This document shows positions 10,201 through 22,100 of a stretch of DNA of 64,000 nt, piece by piece (position 1 is the first letter of the stretch; each line of letters begins with the position of its first letter). The translations under genes and the position numbers were made by a program. This DNA is from Tritrichomonas musculus (lineage: Eukaryota > Parabasalia > Tritrichomonadida > Tritrichomonadidae), in NCBI GenBank assembly GCA_039105265.1, contig JAPFFF010000036.1, forward strand, positions 840,486 through 904,485, given 5' to 3'. Below the pieces are notes generated by a model. It was not told the origin of the DNA, made no database searches, and saw only the letters and a list, made by a program, of their open reading frames with translations.

Positions 10201-13200
10201 ATGAAAAGGCACCATCAATCATTCAAAATGCGAGAACATTCTTTGAAGGTCTTCTCAGTGATCAAATTGGCGAGAATGGAAAAGTTGATGATTCAGAATT
10301 CAACTTTGAAGAAAGACTCCGAAAACTTCTCTCACAAGAAAACAATGAAGAAGAAGACGATAATGAAAACGTATTTAAAGATCTTCTTAATAAAAAGGAA
10401 CAAGAAAAACTTCAAAAATATGAAAATGAAATTAACCAAATCAACGATCTTGTACAACAATTAGTTGACAAGCACCCAGAAAACGAAGACTATTACAGAG
10501 ATCTTTATGATTCATTCATGAAAATTCTCAAAGAAGCAATTAATACGGATGATGAAAAGGCACCATCAATCATTCAAAATGCGAGAACATTCTTTGAAGG
10601 TCTTCTCAATGACCAAATTGGCGAGAATGGAAAAGTTGATGATCCAGAATTCAACTTTGAAGAAAGACTTCGAAAACTTCTCTCACAAGAAAACAATGAA
10701 GAAGAAGACGATAATGAAAACGTATTTGAAGATCTTCTCAATAAAAAGGAGCAAACAAATCTTCAAAAATATGAAGCAGAGCTTAAAGAAATTAACGATC
10801 TTTTGCAACAATTGATTGACAAAAACCCAGAAAACGAAGACTATTACAGGAAGCGCTACGATGCATTTATGCGAGTTCTAAGCATTGCTGATAGCGAAGA
10901 AGCACCAAAAATCATCAAAGAAACCAAAGAAATCTTCCAAGATCTTCTCAAAGATGAAGAATCAGAAAAGGAACACAAGCAGCAAGACGCTACTTCTCAA
11001 GTATTGGAAGAGGAGGAAGAAGACATTGGAGGACCTGACCTTAATTTCACGAGTAGTGGCAGATACAATTTACCAGCGCTTGCCGAGGACCCAGAGTATG
11101 ACGATGATGAAGAAAAGAAAAACAAAAGCCAAAGCATTCTTCAAACAGTTGATAACGAGAATGGTTCAGCAGATGATGATAGCCAAGGCGGAACGACAGC
11201 TGACAAAAAAGATGATGAAAGCAATCAATCAGTTCTTGATAAGTACCAATCAGAAATCGGCGAGATCAAGAACTTAATGAATGATCTAATTGAAAAGCAT
11301 CCAGAGAACGAGGACTACTACAGGAAGCTTTATGATGCATTCATGCGAGTCATCAAAGAAGCATCAGAAGCAGACAGTCCAGCAGCACCAGAAATCATTG
11401 AAGCAACCAAATCGATCTTTGAAGACCTTCTTAATGGCGAGCAAGACCGCCTTGACTATGACCTTGAAGACAGACTTCGCGAAATTCTTTCAAAATCCAA
11501 CGAAAGAGAAAACAAAGACGAGACTAATGAAAACGTGGAAGAAAAAGATGACTCAGAAAATAATAACAATGACAATAATGAAGATTCAGAAGAAAACGAT
11601 CAATCAAGCCTCAAAAAGTACGAGTCAGAAATTGGTAAAATCAAGAACTTAATGAATGATCTAATTGAAAAGCATCCAGAGAACGAGGACTACTACAAGA
11701 AACTTTACGAAGCCTTCATGAAGGTCATCAAAGAAGCGTCAGAAGCAGACAGTCCAGCAGCACCAGAAATCATTGAAGCGACGAAATCGATCTTTGAAGA
11801 TCTTCTGAATGGCGAACAAGGTCGCCTTGACTATGAACTTGAAGACAAACTTCGCGAAATTCTTTCCAAATCCAACGAAAAAGAGAATGAAAAATCAGAA
11901 GAAAACGACCAATCAAATCTTGTTAAGTACGAATCAGAAATCGGCGAGATCCAGAACTTAATGAATGAATTGATCGAGCAGCATCCAGAGAACGAGGACT
12001 ACTACAGGAAACTTTATGACGCATTCATGAAGGTCATCAAAGAAGCGTCAGAAGCAGACAGTCCAGCAGCACCAGAAATCATTGAAGCGACGAAATCGAT
12101 CTTTGAAGATCTTCTGAATGGCGAACAAGGTCGCCTTGACTATGAACTTGAAGACAAACTTCGCGAAATTCTTTCAAAATCCAACGAAATTGAGAATGAA
12201 AACGAGCCACTAGATGCAAACAAGACTGAATCAGCCATCGACGAAATCACGAGTCTCTTGCACCGATTGATTGAGAAGCATCCAGAAAACGAAGAATTCT
12301 ATCAAAAACTGTACGACTCATTCATTGTAATCATCAGGCAAGCGTCAGAAGCGAACAGTCCACAAGTGTCAGGAATCATTCGAGCGACCAAGTTGTTCTT
12401 TGAAGAGCTTCTCAACGGTGAACATGCCAAAATCGACTTCAACATTGGTGAGAAACTCAGAGAGATTCTCTTATCAGTCAACAACATTCCAAACGAAAAT
12501 AAAAACGAAAGCGAAAACAATGAAAACAATGAGAATGAGAATAATGAGAATGAAATTGATAATTTGGATGAAAATGTGGATCTTTCTAATTACGAAGGTG
12601 AAATAGGTGAGATAGAAAACTTGATGCAAGATCTGATTGACAAGCATCCAGAGAACGAGGACTACTACCGGAAGCTTTATGAAGCCTTCATGAAAGTTGT
12701 AAAAGAAGCAGCCGAAGCGAACAGTCCAGCAGCAGTAGAAATCATCAAAGCAGCCAAGAAGATCTTTGCAGATCTCTACAACGGCGAGCAGGACCATCTT
12801 GACTTCGATATGGAAGACAAGCTTCGCGAGATTCTCTCAATCTACAAGCCATACAACGAAGTCGACGACGAAGATGAAGACATGAAGATGTCACAAACTT
12901 CGTCCAGCCGAAATCCTAGATTTGAGAAGCTTTATCCGCCTCCGCAAGTGACATCGGACAACAAGCACAGGACGAGCACTGTTCCAAACTACCAGACGAT
13001 TCTTTGTGCTCTTCGTTTCAGCTGCCTTCCTGGTCCGAGGTTCACGAAACTTGTCGAGAGCATAGCGACAACCATGAAGGAAAATAAGGACGAGAGATAC
13101 GTCCTTTTGATGGCTTCGAGAACTCATAAATTCAAAGGAATTTACATACTGTCTGACGACGAACTGTCTGCAAAGAAAATGTGGGGAGAAGGTCCAAAAC

Positions 13201-13340
13201 AAATCAAAAGTGAAGATTGTGGAGCATTTTCCAAATATATAACAAATCAGAAGATTTTTGAACCTTTGCAGATTAAATCTTTCACTCAGACAACTGACGC
13301 ATTTTCTTTGAAGAAGAATGCTGAGCCTGATTTATGGTGA
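7221..13340 (+). CDS. giant tandem-repeat protein with C-terminal CKK (CAMSAP/Patronin-type) domain, 2039 aa
   Basis: Residues 1-115 are Ser/Pro/Lys-rich and probably disordered, with several SPR or TSPR sites. About fifteen modules of ~100-125 residues start near 119, 238, 361, 481, 598, 714, 831, 947, 1064, 1181, 1339, 1464, 1567, 1666 and 1788. Each has a helix KYExEIxxIxxLVQQLxDK, the signature HPENEDYYRDLYDSFMKxL, then TFFEGLL and FNFEERLRKLLS, and an acidic linker. Residues ~1901-2039 resemble a CKK domain: YQTILCALRFSCLPGP, ERYVLLMASRTHKFKGIYIL, MWGEGPKQI, SKYI, FEPLQIKS, then TDAFSLKK near the end, which matches the GxGPxxI, YKY, PAKTMS and VDAFT landmarks of CAMSAPs. Known CKK domains bind the microtubule lattice between protofilaments, and animal ones prefer minus ends. 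No calponin-homology domain, usual at CAMSAP N-termini, is seen. Likely a microtubule-associated scaffold; the module fold is unrecognised. No intron is needed. Confidence 0.88.
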   Translation: MENNQMLKPTLPKEKRTSPRSQMLASASSKRSPRVPALPSSPSALDDKTPDKNDPLVPSPLQYNRRSGLSARGQPSIVRPKFDSNSPSTSRNQKKPRDKASARTPRCESILDVKTHPRCQKYVSDIERIERIKKKLTTRHAENERYYNSHYTSFLRILKEAINENPAKIPIVVQNTKMFFEGLLQNLIGKRGKLDKANFDFEGTLRSILSSADSTINDQNGFKELFENGKLSIDLSKLKQYESEIEEIKGLMQKLVDRHPENERYYRKHYESFLRILSEAVSSNSQKAPTVIRNTKMFFEGLLNGLLGKNGRLKTKSFNFEEKLRKVISNEDDDTNDDIIQELIDEEAKNKDNDEDEQDKLQKFMSNVKEINNIVQQLIDKYPENEDYYRDLYDSFMKVLNEAIKTDDEKAPSIIQNARTFFEGLLNDQIGENGKVDDPEFNFEERLRKILSKEDDDDDEDEDDDENVFEDLINKKEKEKLQKYEAELKKINDLVEQLIDKHPENEDYYRDLYDSFMKVLKEAINTDDEKTPSIIQNARTFFEGLLNDQIGENGKVDDPEFNFEERLRKLLSQENNEEEDDNENVFKDLLNKKEQEKLQKYETEIKEINDLVQQLVDKYPENEDYYRDLYDSFMKVLNEAIKTDDEKAPSIIQNARTFFEGLLNDQIGENGKVDDPEFNFEERLRKLLSQENNEEDDNENVFEDLINKKEQEKLQKYETELKEIDNLVQQLVDKHPENEDYYRDLYDSFMKILKEAINTDDEKAPSIIQNARTFFEGLLNDQIGENGKVDDPEFNFEERLRKLLSQENNEEEDDNENVFKDLLNKKEQEKLQKYENEINQINDLVQQLVDKHPENEDYYRDLYDSFMKILKEAINTDDEKAPSIIQNARTFFEGLLNDQIGENGKVDDSEFNFEERLRKLLSQENNEEEENENVFEDLLNKKEQEKLQKYETELKEINDLVQQLVDKHPENEDYYRDLYDSFMKILKEAIKTDDEKAPSIIQNARTFFEGLLSDQIGENGKVDDSEFNFEERLRKLLSQENNEEEDDNENVFKDLLNKKEQEKLQKYENEINQINDLVQQLVDKHPENEDYYRDLYDSFMKILKEAINTDDEKAPSIIQNARTFFEGLLNDQIGENGKVDDPEFNFEERLRKLLSQENNEEEDDNENVFEDLLNKKEQTNLQKYEAELKEINDLLQQLIDKNPENEDYYRKRYDAFMRVLSIADSEEAPKIIKETKEIFQDLLKDEESEKEHKQQDATSQVLEEEEEDIGGPDLNFTSSGRYNLPALAEDPEYDDDEEKKNKSQSILQTVDNENGSADDDSQGGTTADKKDDESNQSVLDKYQSEIGEIKNLMNDLIEKHPENEDYYRKLYDAFMRVIKEASEADSPAAPEIIEATKSIFEDLLNGEQDRLDYDLEDRLREILSKSNERENKDETNENVEEKDDSENNNNDNNEDSEENDQSSLKKYESEIGKIKNLMNDLIEKHPENEDYYKKLYEAFMKVIKEASEADSPAAPEIIEATKSIFEDLLNGEQGRLDYELEDKLREILSKSNEKENEKSEENDQSNLVKYESEIGEIQNLMNELIEQHPENEDYYRKLYDAFMKVIKEASEADSPAAPEIIEATKSIFEDLLNGEQGRLDYELEDKLREILSKSNEIENENEPLDANKTESAIDEITSLLHRLIEKHPENEEFYQKLYDSFIVIIRQASEANSPQVSGIIRATKLFFEELLNGEHAKIDFNIGEKLREILLSVNNIPNENKNESENNENNENENNENEIDNLDENVDLSNYEGEIGEIENLMQDLIDKHPENEDYYRKLYEAFMKVVKEAAEANSPAAVEIIKAAKKIFADLYNGEQDHLDFDMEDKLREILSIYKPYNEVDDEDEDMKMSQTSSSRNPRFEKLYPPPQVTSDNKHRTSTVPNYQTILCALRFSCLPGPRFTKLVESIATTMKENKDERYVLLMASRTHKFKGIYILSDDELSAKKMWGEGPKQIKSEDCGAFSKYITNQKIFEPLQIKSFTQTTDAFSLKKNAEPDLW
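8301..10760 (+). repeat. seven near-identical coding repeats of 348-360 bp
   Basis: Within the CKK gene, modules starting at 8301, 8661, 9012, 9360, 9711, 10059 and 10410 are almost identical at DNA level, including synonymous sites. All spacings are multiples of three (360, 351, 348, 351, 348, 351, 351). Size differences come from loss or gain of single codons in the Glu/Asp/Asn linker. Modules outside this block (1, 2, 10-15) are clearly more divergent. Modules 7 and 9 share the variant NEINQIN while 6 and 8 share TELKEI, which suggests duplication of a two-module unit. Recent unequal exchange or conversion in the middle of the gene is the simplest explanation. Confidence 0.85.
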
Positions 13341-15268
13341 TTAATTCGATTTTTTTTTTTTTAAAATAAACTTTTCATGCTTTTGTATTTTTTGTTTTAT
13401 ACAACTTGGAATATAAATGAGAGAATATGATTAATAAGAATCTGGATATTATTCTAATCCAAAAACGAAAAAAAAAAAAAAAAAAAGCTAAATATATATT
13501 ATTTCATTTTTGGATTATAATTGAAAGAATGATATATATTATATAATTATATAATTGAATAATTTTATTTCATAAAGAGAATACAAAAACATAATTATTG
13601 CAAGAAAATTATATTTTTATATACTTTTTTATTAATAAATAAGTTAAAGCTCCTTTTACATTGAACTTAGAACGAATGATGATCATGTAATTTCATGAAT
13701 ATTGCTTTGAAAGCCAAAAATTCCATTTAATACACTAGCAAATTTGAATTAATTAAGTTCTATCAAAGCAATTTTGATTTTTATTTTGATTTATAAAACA
13801 CCCTAATATTTGATGAATGTTCATTTGCTTGTCAGTTGAAATTGTAATATGTAAAATAAAATTATTACAGACTGTTTAGAAAAAAAAAATCATAGATTTG
13901 GAAAATATATCAAGGGATATAAATATATTTTTCATCCCGTGAAAAATAGTAAACGGCAATCACTCAAAACACTATTTAACCAAAAATTCTACCCAAAAAG
14001 ATGGGTTGGGTAAAAAGAAGCGTGAATTGAAAAAAACTAAACAAACCTTTTTAAAATGAGTTGGCTAACCAAAAATATAAATCATTAAGAAATACACTAA
14101 TTAATAGGATATTTATAAGTGTTTGATGCCAGTTTATATATTTTATAAAAAAAAATTCTCAATATGGAAAAAATTTTAATATGATATTGTTTGTTCAAAT
14201 ATTATCTTAAAAATATCAAAAAACTTTTAATTTTGGGTTTTGTTTTCATTTACTGAGAATACCAGAGGTTTTCTAACTAATATTCAAAAAAATTATTTGA
14301 TAAAAAATATTTTATAGATATACTATATATAAATATAATAAAAAGATTTAAAGACTTTAAATATCAAAAGTTTAATTTTTTTAACGAATAAAATATCAGT
14401 ATAAATAAGCAATATGATGAAATGTAATAAAAATTGAATGAATAATATTATTGTATTATCTTTTAAATCATACAAGAAACCCAGTGGGTGGGATTTGGGA
14501 TTTATCATGCCACTATGAAAATGGGTAATCTCAACATGATTATTCTTTTTATAAATGTTCGACAATTGAAATTCATTTTTGAGAGTAGTGTATGTTTTTG
14601 AAATTCATCTTAAAGGCGAATAAGAAAAAAAAAAAAAAAAAAGATAATAATTAACCTCAAAAATTATAAATCTGCCTTAATGGTTGCCATTTAAAAGTCA
14701 AATATTCAATCACTTGATATGATCATCAATAAAAAAAGATTTTATCGTTAAGAAAGTTGCTTTCTACATCTCTGATATTAAAATTGCTAAGCAAATAATT
14801 TTAATCAAAGGTTAAATGTCAATTTCAATTTATATCCATATGAAACATCATTAAAAAAGCTATTGAATTGGGAGATTTTGAAAAAGTTTAAATGATTATT
14901 CATCATCTTAAAAATATTATAACATTTAGCTTTATTATTGCCTACAAAAAAGTTTTCATCCAATTTTTATAAAAAAGTTGATATAGGTAGACTCGAACTT
15001 GATTGATGAAAAAGTTGATATATATTCTCACAATTTTCACTATATTTTCTCTCAAAATTATTCGGAATTTGAGAGAAAAAATGTGAGAAAATAAGAAAGT
15101 TTGAGAGGGAAAAATTATTGCAAAGAGCACATAAAAAACATTAATCATAATAAAAGCCTATTTATAATTTTACCCTTATGTTTTATTTGAAATTTATAAA
15201 AAAAAATACTGAAGCATTTTTGTATAGATCCCGCTAAATACAAAAAATTCATGTTTCTGCTGAATACC

Positions 15269-15301
<33 letters not shown>

Positions 15302-15589
15302 ATCATGTATTTTTTGGATCGGTCAACATTCATGCCATTAATATTCAAGAAGTATTGAAATCACACCATATATTACCTACCTATTTTCACAAAATTGAAG
15401 GACTGAATCTTCATAAAAAGTGCTTAGTTATATTCATAATTAAGTATAAAATTTTGCTACAAAGAATTTATCCAAACCCTTCACAAACTCTTTTTTTATC
15501 TCCTCTCTATTATTCATAATAATAATAATAATATGAAGAAAAAATAATTAATTAGTTTTATTAATTGCTATTTTAAAATGAATAGAAAA
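13341..15589. other. 2.2-kb gene-poor AT-rich region
   Basis: No convincing gene. Homopolymer runs occur near 13351-13362, 13470-13487, 14626-14641 and a 30-T run at 15271-15300. An ATA/AAT microsatellite lies near 15517-15532. A minus-strand frame at 14323-14565 (80 codons, rich in Ile and Phe) and a plus-strand frame without ATG at 15301-15519 are open but unrecognised. Around 14849-14920 the plus strand reads IKKAIELGDFEKV, a stop, then MIIHHLKNI, faintly ankyrin-like, perhaps an old remnant. The 3' end of the CKK gene falls at the left edge. Confidence 0.45.
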
Positions 15590-16189
15590 TCATTTTGAAA
15601 GTAATTGCTTAATTTCATAATTTTCAGAATAGTCGATTGGTTTTTTCCCTTGACTATCTTCAATATTAATGACAATCTCTTTCTTTTCAAGCAGAAGTTT
15701 TATTATTTCAAGATTTCCTATTTCAACTGCAAGATGCAATGCTGCCTTCTCTTCCATTAGATTATTACCTGAGAGATGGAACGATTTTTCATTAATATCA
15801 ATATCTGGCCTACCCAACAATGACTTGATTGCATTAATGTTTTGTTTCTCAATAGACATGTATAAGGCTGTTTGCTCAAAAATCTCGATTTCGTTGCCTA
15901 ATATTGCTTTCATTGATCTGCTATTTATATCAATTGTTTCTGATATTTTGATAAATTCATTTGAAAGAAATAATTGAATAATCTCATATTTGTTATGGTC
16001 AATTGCGAATAGTAATGGAGACAATTCAATTATTTCTTTCTTCCCTTGTTCTATTTCATGTTTTTCTGATTTACATAATACATTAATATTAATTTTTTTA
16101 ATTGTTAATAAAAGTTTCACAATTTCAATGTTTTCTTTTTCAACAGCCAAATATAATGCTGTTCTATAAATATATATTACTTTAAAATT
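15590..16189 (-). pseudogene. C-terminal ankyrin-repeat fragment of a split DUF3447/ankyrin gene
   Basis: The minus-strand frame is open from 16189 to 15590 (stop TGA at 16190-16192). It has no ATG before the first ankyrin repeat, so it lacks its own start. It encodes about four ankyrin units: TALYLAVEKENIEIVKLLLT, SPLLFAIDHNKYEIIQLFL, TALYMSIEKQNINAIKSLL and AALHLAVEIGNLEIIKLLL, ending GKKPIDYSENYEIKQLLSK. The repeats show the usual TALxxAVExxxxEIVKLLL helices that stack into a protein-binding solenoid. The 5' edge runs straight into the 25-bp minisatellite, and the matching N-terminal type of sequence lies on the same strand 32.6 kb away at 48832-50010. I infer that the two once formed one gene, although trichomonads carry so many relatives that different origins cannot be excluded. 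Confidence 0.8.
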
Positions 16190-19100
16190 TCATTCAAAGA
16201 TATGATTTTGAATTTCATTGAAAGATATGATTTTGAATAGTATTGAAAGATATGATTTTGAATAGTATTGAAAGATATGATTTTGAATGTAATTGAAAGA
16301 TATGATTTTGAATAGTATTGAAAGATATGATTTTGAATAGTATTGAAAGATATGATTTTGAATTCCATTGAAAGATATGATTTTAAATAGTATTGAAAGA
16401 TATGATTTTGAATAGTATTGAAAGATATGATTTTGAATGAAATTGAAAGATATTATTTTGAATAGTATTGAAAGAAATGATTTTGAATGAAATTGAAAGA
16501 TATTATTTTGAATAGTATTGAAAGATATGATTTTGAATTCCATTGAAAGATATGATTTTGAATAGTATTGAAAGATATGATTTTGAATAGTATTGAAAGA
16601 TATGATTTTGAATAGTATTGAAAGATATGATTTTGAATTCCATTGAAAGATATGATTTTGAATTTCATTGAAAGATATGATTTTGAATTTCATTGAAAGA
16701 TATGATTTTGAATAGTATTGAAAGATATGATTTTGAATTTTATTGAAAGATATGATTTTGAATAGTATTGAAAGATATGATTTTGAATAGTATTGAAAGA
16801 TATGATTTTGAATGAAATTGAAAGATATGATTTTGAATTTTATTGAAAGATATGATTTTGAATAGTATTGAAAGATATGATTTTGAATGTAATTGAAAGA
16901 TATGATTTTGAATAGTATTGAAAGATATGATTTTGAATTCCATTGAAAGATATGATTTTGAATAGTATTGAAAGATATGATTTTGAATTTTATAAAAATT
17001 TAAACAAAATATTAAGAAGATTGATATCAAGTTTCTCATTCGTTAATAAAAGTTTCACAATTTCAATGTTTTCTTTTTCAACAGCCAAATATAATGCTGT
17101 TCTATAAATATATATTACTTTAAAATTTCATTCAAAGATATGATTTTGAATTTCATTGAAAGATATGATTTTGAATAGTATTGAAAGATATGATTTTGAA
17201 TTCCATTGAAAGATATGATTTTGAATAGTATTGAAAGATATGATTTTGAATGAAATTGAAAGATATGATTTTGAATTTTATTGAAAGATATGATTTTGAA
17301 TAGTATTGAAAGATATGATTTTGAATTCCATTGAAAGATATGATTTTGAATAGTATTGAAAGATATGATTTTGAATGAAATTGAAAGATATTATTTTGAA
17401 TAGTATTGAAAGATATGATTTTGAATAGTATTGAAAGATATGATTTTAAATTCCATTGAAAGATATGATTTTGAATAGTATTGAAAGATATGATTTTGAA
17501 TTTTATTGAAAGATATGATTTTGAATAGTATTGAAAGATATGATTTTGAATAGTATTGAAAGATATTATTTTGAATAGTATTGAAAGATATTATTTTGAA
17601 TAGTATTGAAAGATATGATTTTGAATAGTATTGAAAGATATGATTTTGAATTTCATTGAAAGATATGATTTTGAATAGTATTGAAAGATATGATTTTGAA
17701 TTCCATTGAAAGATATGATTTTGAATAGTATTGAAAGATATGATTTTGAATAGTATTGAAAGATATGATTTTGAATGAAATTGAAAGATATTATTTTGAA
17801 TAGTATTGAAAGATATGATTTTGAATAGTATTGAAAGATATGATTTTGAATTTTATTGAAAGATATGATTTTGAATAGTATTGAAAGATATGATTTTGAA
17901 TTCCATTGAAAGATATGATTTTGAATTTCATTGAAAGATATGATTTTGAATAGTATTGAAAGATATGATTTTGAATTCCATTGAAAGATATGATTTTGAA
18001 TTTCATTGAAAGATATGATTTTGAATTTCATTGAAAGATATGATTTTGAATAGTATTGAAAGATATGATTTTGAATTTTATTGAAAGATATGATTTTGAA
18101 TAGTATTGAAAGATATGATTTTGAATTTTATAAAAATATAAACAAAATATTAAGAAGATTGATATCAAGTTTCTCATTCGTTAATAAAAGTTTCACAATT
18201 TCAATGTTTTCTTTTTCAACAGCCAAATATAATGCTGTTCTATAAATATATATTACGTTAAAATTTCATTCAAAGATATGATTTTGAATTTCATTGAAAG
18301 ATATGATTTTGAATAGTATTGAAAGATATGATTTTGAATTCCATTGAAAGATATGATTTTGAATGTAATTGAAAGATATGATTTTGAATAGTATTGAAAG
18401 ATATGATTTTGAATTCCATTGAAAGATATGATTTTGAATAGTATTGAAAGATATGATTTTGAATGTAATTGAAAGATATGATTTTGAATTCCATTGAAAG
18501 ATATGATTTTGAATAGTATTGAAAGATATGATTTTGAATTCCATTGAAAGATATGATTTTGAATAGTATTGAAAGATATGATTTTGAATAGTATTGAAAG
18601 ATATGATTTTGAATAGTATTGAAAGATATGATTTTGAATTCCATTGAAAGATATGATTTTGAATAGTATTGAAAGATATGATTTTGAATTTTATTGAAAG
18701 ATATGATTTTGAATAGTATTGAAAGATATGATTTTGAATTTCATTGAAAGATATGATTTTGAATTTCATTGAAAGATATGATTTTGAATAGTATTGAAAG
18801 ATATGATTTTGAATTTTATTGAAAGATATGATTTTGAATAGTATTGAAAGATATGATTTTGAATTTTATAAAAATATAAACAAAATATTAAGAAGATTGA
18901 TATCAAGTTTCTCATTCGTTAATAAAAGTTTCACAATTTCAATGTTTTCTTTTTCAACAGAAAATATAATGCTGTTCTATAAATATATATTACGTTAAAA
19001 TTTCATTCAAAGATATGATTTTGAATTTCATTGAAAGATATGATTTTGAATAGTATTGAAAGATATGATTTTGAATTCCATTGAAAGATATGATTTTGAA

Positions 19101-22100
19101 TAGTATTGAAAGATATGATTTTGAATAGTATTGAAAGATATGATTTTGAATTCCATTGAAAGATATGATTTTGAATAGTATTGAAAGATATGATTTTGAA
19201 TGTAATTGAAAGATATGATTTTGAATTCCATTGAAAGATATGATTTTGAATAGTATTGAAAGATATGATTTTGAATTCCATTGAAAGATATGATTTTGAA
19301 TAGTATTGAAAGATATGATTTTGAATAGTATTGAAAGATATGATTTTGAATGAAATTGAAAGATATTATTTTGAATAGTATTGAAAGATATGATTTTGAA
19401 TGAAATTGAAAGATATTATTTTGAATAGTATTGAAAGATATGATTTTGAATAGTATTGAAAGATATGATTTTGAATTCCATTGAAAGATATGATTTTGAA
19501 TTTTATTGAAAGATATGATTTTGAATAGTATTGAAAGATATGATTTTGAATGAAATTGAAAGATATGATTTTGAATAGTATTGAAAGATATGATTTTGAA
19601 TTCCATTGAAAGATATGATTTTGAATAGTATTGAAAGATATGATTTTGAATTTTATAAAAATTTAAACAAAATATATCCAAGATTGATATCAAGTTTCTC
19701 ATTCGTTAATAAAAGTTTCACAATTTCAATGTTTTCTTTTTCAACAGCCAAATATAATGCTGTTTTATAAATATATATTACTTTAAAATTTCATTCAAAG
19801 ATATGATTTTGAATAGTATTGAAAGATATGATTTTGAATGAAATTGAAAGATATGATTTTGAATTCCATTGAAAGATATGATTTTGAATTTCATTGAAAG
19901 ATATGATTTTGAATAGTATTGAAAGATATGATTTTGAATTTTATAAAAATATAAACAAAATATTAAGAAGATTGATATCAAGTTTCTCATTCGTTAATAA
20001 AAGTTTCACAATTTCAATGTTTTCTTTTTCAACAGCCAAATATAATGCTGTTCTATAAATATATATTACGTTAAAATTTCATTCAAAGATATTATTTTGA
20101 ATAGTATTGAAAGATATGATTTTGAATAGTATTGAAAGATATGATTTTGAATTCCATTGAAAGATATGATTTTGAATGTAATTGAAAGATATGATTTTGA
20201 ATAGTATTGAAAGATATGATTTTGAATTCCATTGAAAGATATGATTTTGAATAGTATTGAAAGATACGATTTTGAATGTAATTGAAAGATATGATTTTGA
20301 ATTCCATTGAAAGATATGATTTTGAATAGTATTGAAAGATATGATTTTGAATAGTATTGAAAGATATGATTTTGAATTCCATTGAAAGATATGATTTTGA
20401 ATTTCATTGAAAGATATGATTTTGAATAGTATTGAAAGATATGATTTTGAATTCCATTGAAAGATATGATTTTGAATAGTATTGAAAGATATGATTTTGA
20501 ATTCCATTGAAAGATATGATTTTGAATTTCATTGAAAGATATGATTTTGAATTTCATTGAAAGATATGATTTTGAATAGTATTGAAAGATATGATTTTGA
20601 ATAGTATTGAAAGATATGATTTTGAATTCCATTGAAAGATATGATTTTGAATAGTATTGAAAGATATGATTTTGAATTCCATTGAAAGATATGATTTTGA
20701 ATTTTATTGAAAGATATGATTTTGAATAGTATTGAAAGATATGATTTTGAATGAAATTGAAAGATATGATTTTGAATAGTATTGAAAGATATGATTTTGA
20801 ATTCCATTGAAAGATATGATTTTGAATTCCATTGAAAGATATGATTTTGAATAGTATTGAAAGATATGATTTTGAATTCCATTGAAAGATATGATTTTGA
20901 ATAGTATTGAAAGATATGATTTTGAATTCCATTGAAAGATATGATTTTGAATAGTATTGAAAGATATGATTTTGAATGAAATTGAAAGATATGATTTTGA
21001 ATTTTATTGAAAGATATGATTTTGAATAGTATTGAAAGATATGATTTTGAATTCCATTGAAAGATATGATTTTGAATTCCATTGAAAGATATGATTTTGA
21101 ATTTCATTGAAAGATATGATTTTGAATAGTATTGAAAGATATGATTTTGAATAGTATTGAAAGATATGATTTTGAATTCCATTGAAAGATATGATTTTGA
21201 ATTTTATTGAAAGATATGATTTTGAATAGTATTGAAAGATATGATTTTGAATGAAATTGAAAGATATGATTTTGAATAGTATTGAAAGATATGATTTTGA
21301 ATTCCATTGAAAGATATGATTTTGAATAGTATTGAAAGATATGATTTTGAATAGTATTGAAAGATATGATTTTGAATTTTATAAAAATTTAAACAAAATA
21401 TTAAGAAGATTGATATCAAGTTTCTCATTCGTTAATAAAAGTTTCACAATTTCAATGTTTTCTTTTTCAACAGCCAAATATAATGCTGTTCTATAAATAT
21501 ATATTACTTTAAAATTTCATTCAAAGATATGATTTTGAATTTCATTGAAAGATATGATTTTGAATAGTATTGAAAGATATGATTTTGAATGTAATTGAAA
21601 GATATGATTTTGAATGTAATTGAAAGATATGATTTTGAATAGTATTGAAAGATATGATTTTGAATAGTATTGAAAGATATGATTTTGAATTCCATTGAAA
21701 GATATGATTTTGAATAGTATTGAAAGATATGATTTTGAATAGTATTGAAAGATATGATTTTGAATGAAATTGAAAGATATTATTTTGAATAGTATTGAAA
21801 GATATGATTTTGAATAGTATTGAAAGATATGATTTTGAATTTTATTGAAAGAAATGATTTTGAATGAAATTGAAAGATATTATTTTGAATAGTATTGAAA
21901 GATATGATTTTGAATAGTATTGAAAGATATGATTTTGAATTTTATTGAAAGAAATGATTTTGAATGAAATTGAAAGATATTATTTTGAATAGTATTGAAA
22001 GATATGATTTTGAATAGTATTGAAAGATATGATTTTGAATTTTATTGAAAGATATGATTTTGAATAGTATTGAAAGATATGATTTTGAATTCCATTGAAA

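Noticed and set aside
8422-10815. Series of plus-strand frames of 67-107 codons with MMKRHHQSFKMREHSL-type products
   Set aside because: They are out-of-frame shadows of the near-identical modules of the CKK gene.
14323-14565. 80-codon minus-strand frame containing HFHSGMINPKSHPLGF
   Set aside because: The His/Pro part looks less random than its surroundings, but the rest is an Ile/Phe/Leu string typical of AT-rich DNA and no family is recognised; not called as a gene.
15301-15519. 72-codon plus-strand frame after the 30-T run
   Set aside because: No ATG, no recognised domain, and it opens only out of the poly-T; chance or an old remnant.
20066-21082. 338-codon minus-strand frame, and dozens like it, in the 25-bp array
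   Set aside because: They are produced by a stop-poor 25-bp repeat rotating through three frames; composition is set by the repeat, starts are arbitrary, and neighbouring frames are equally open.
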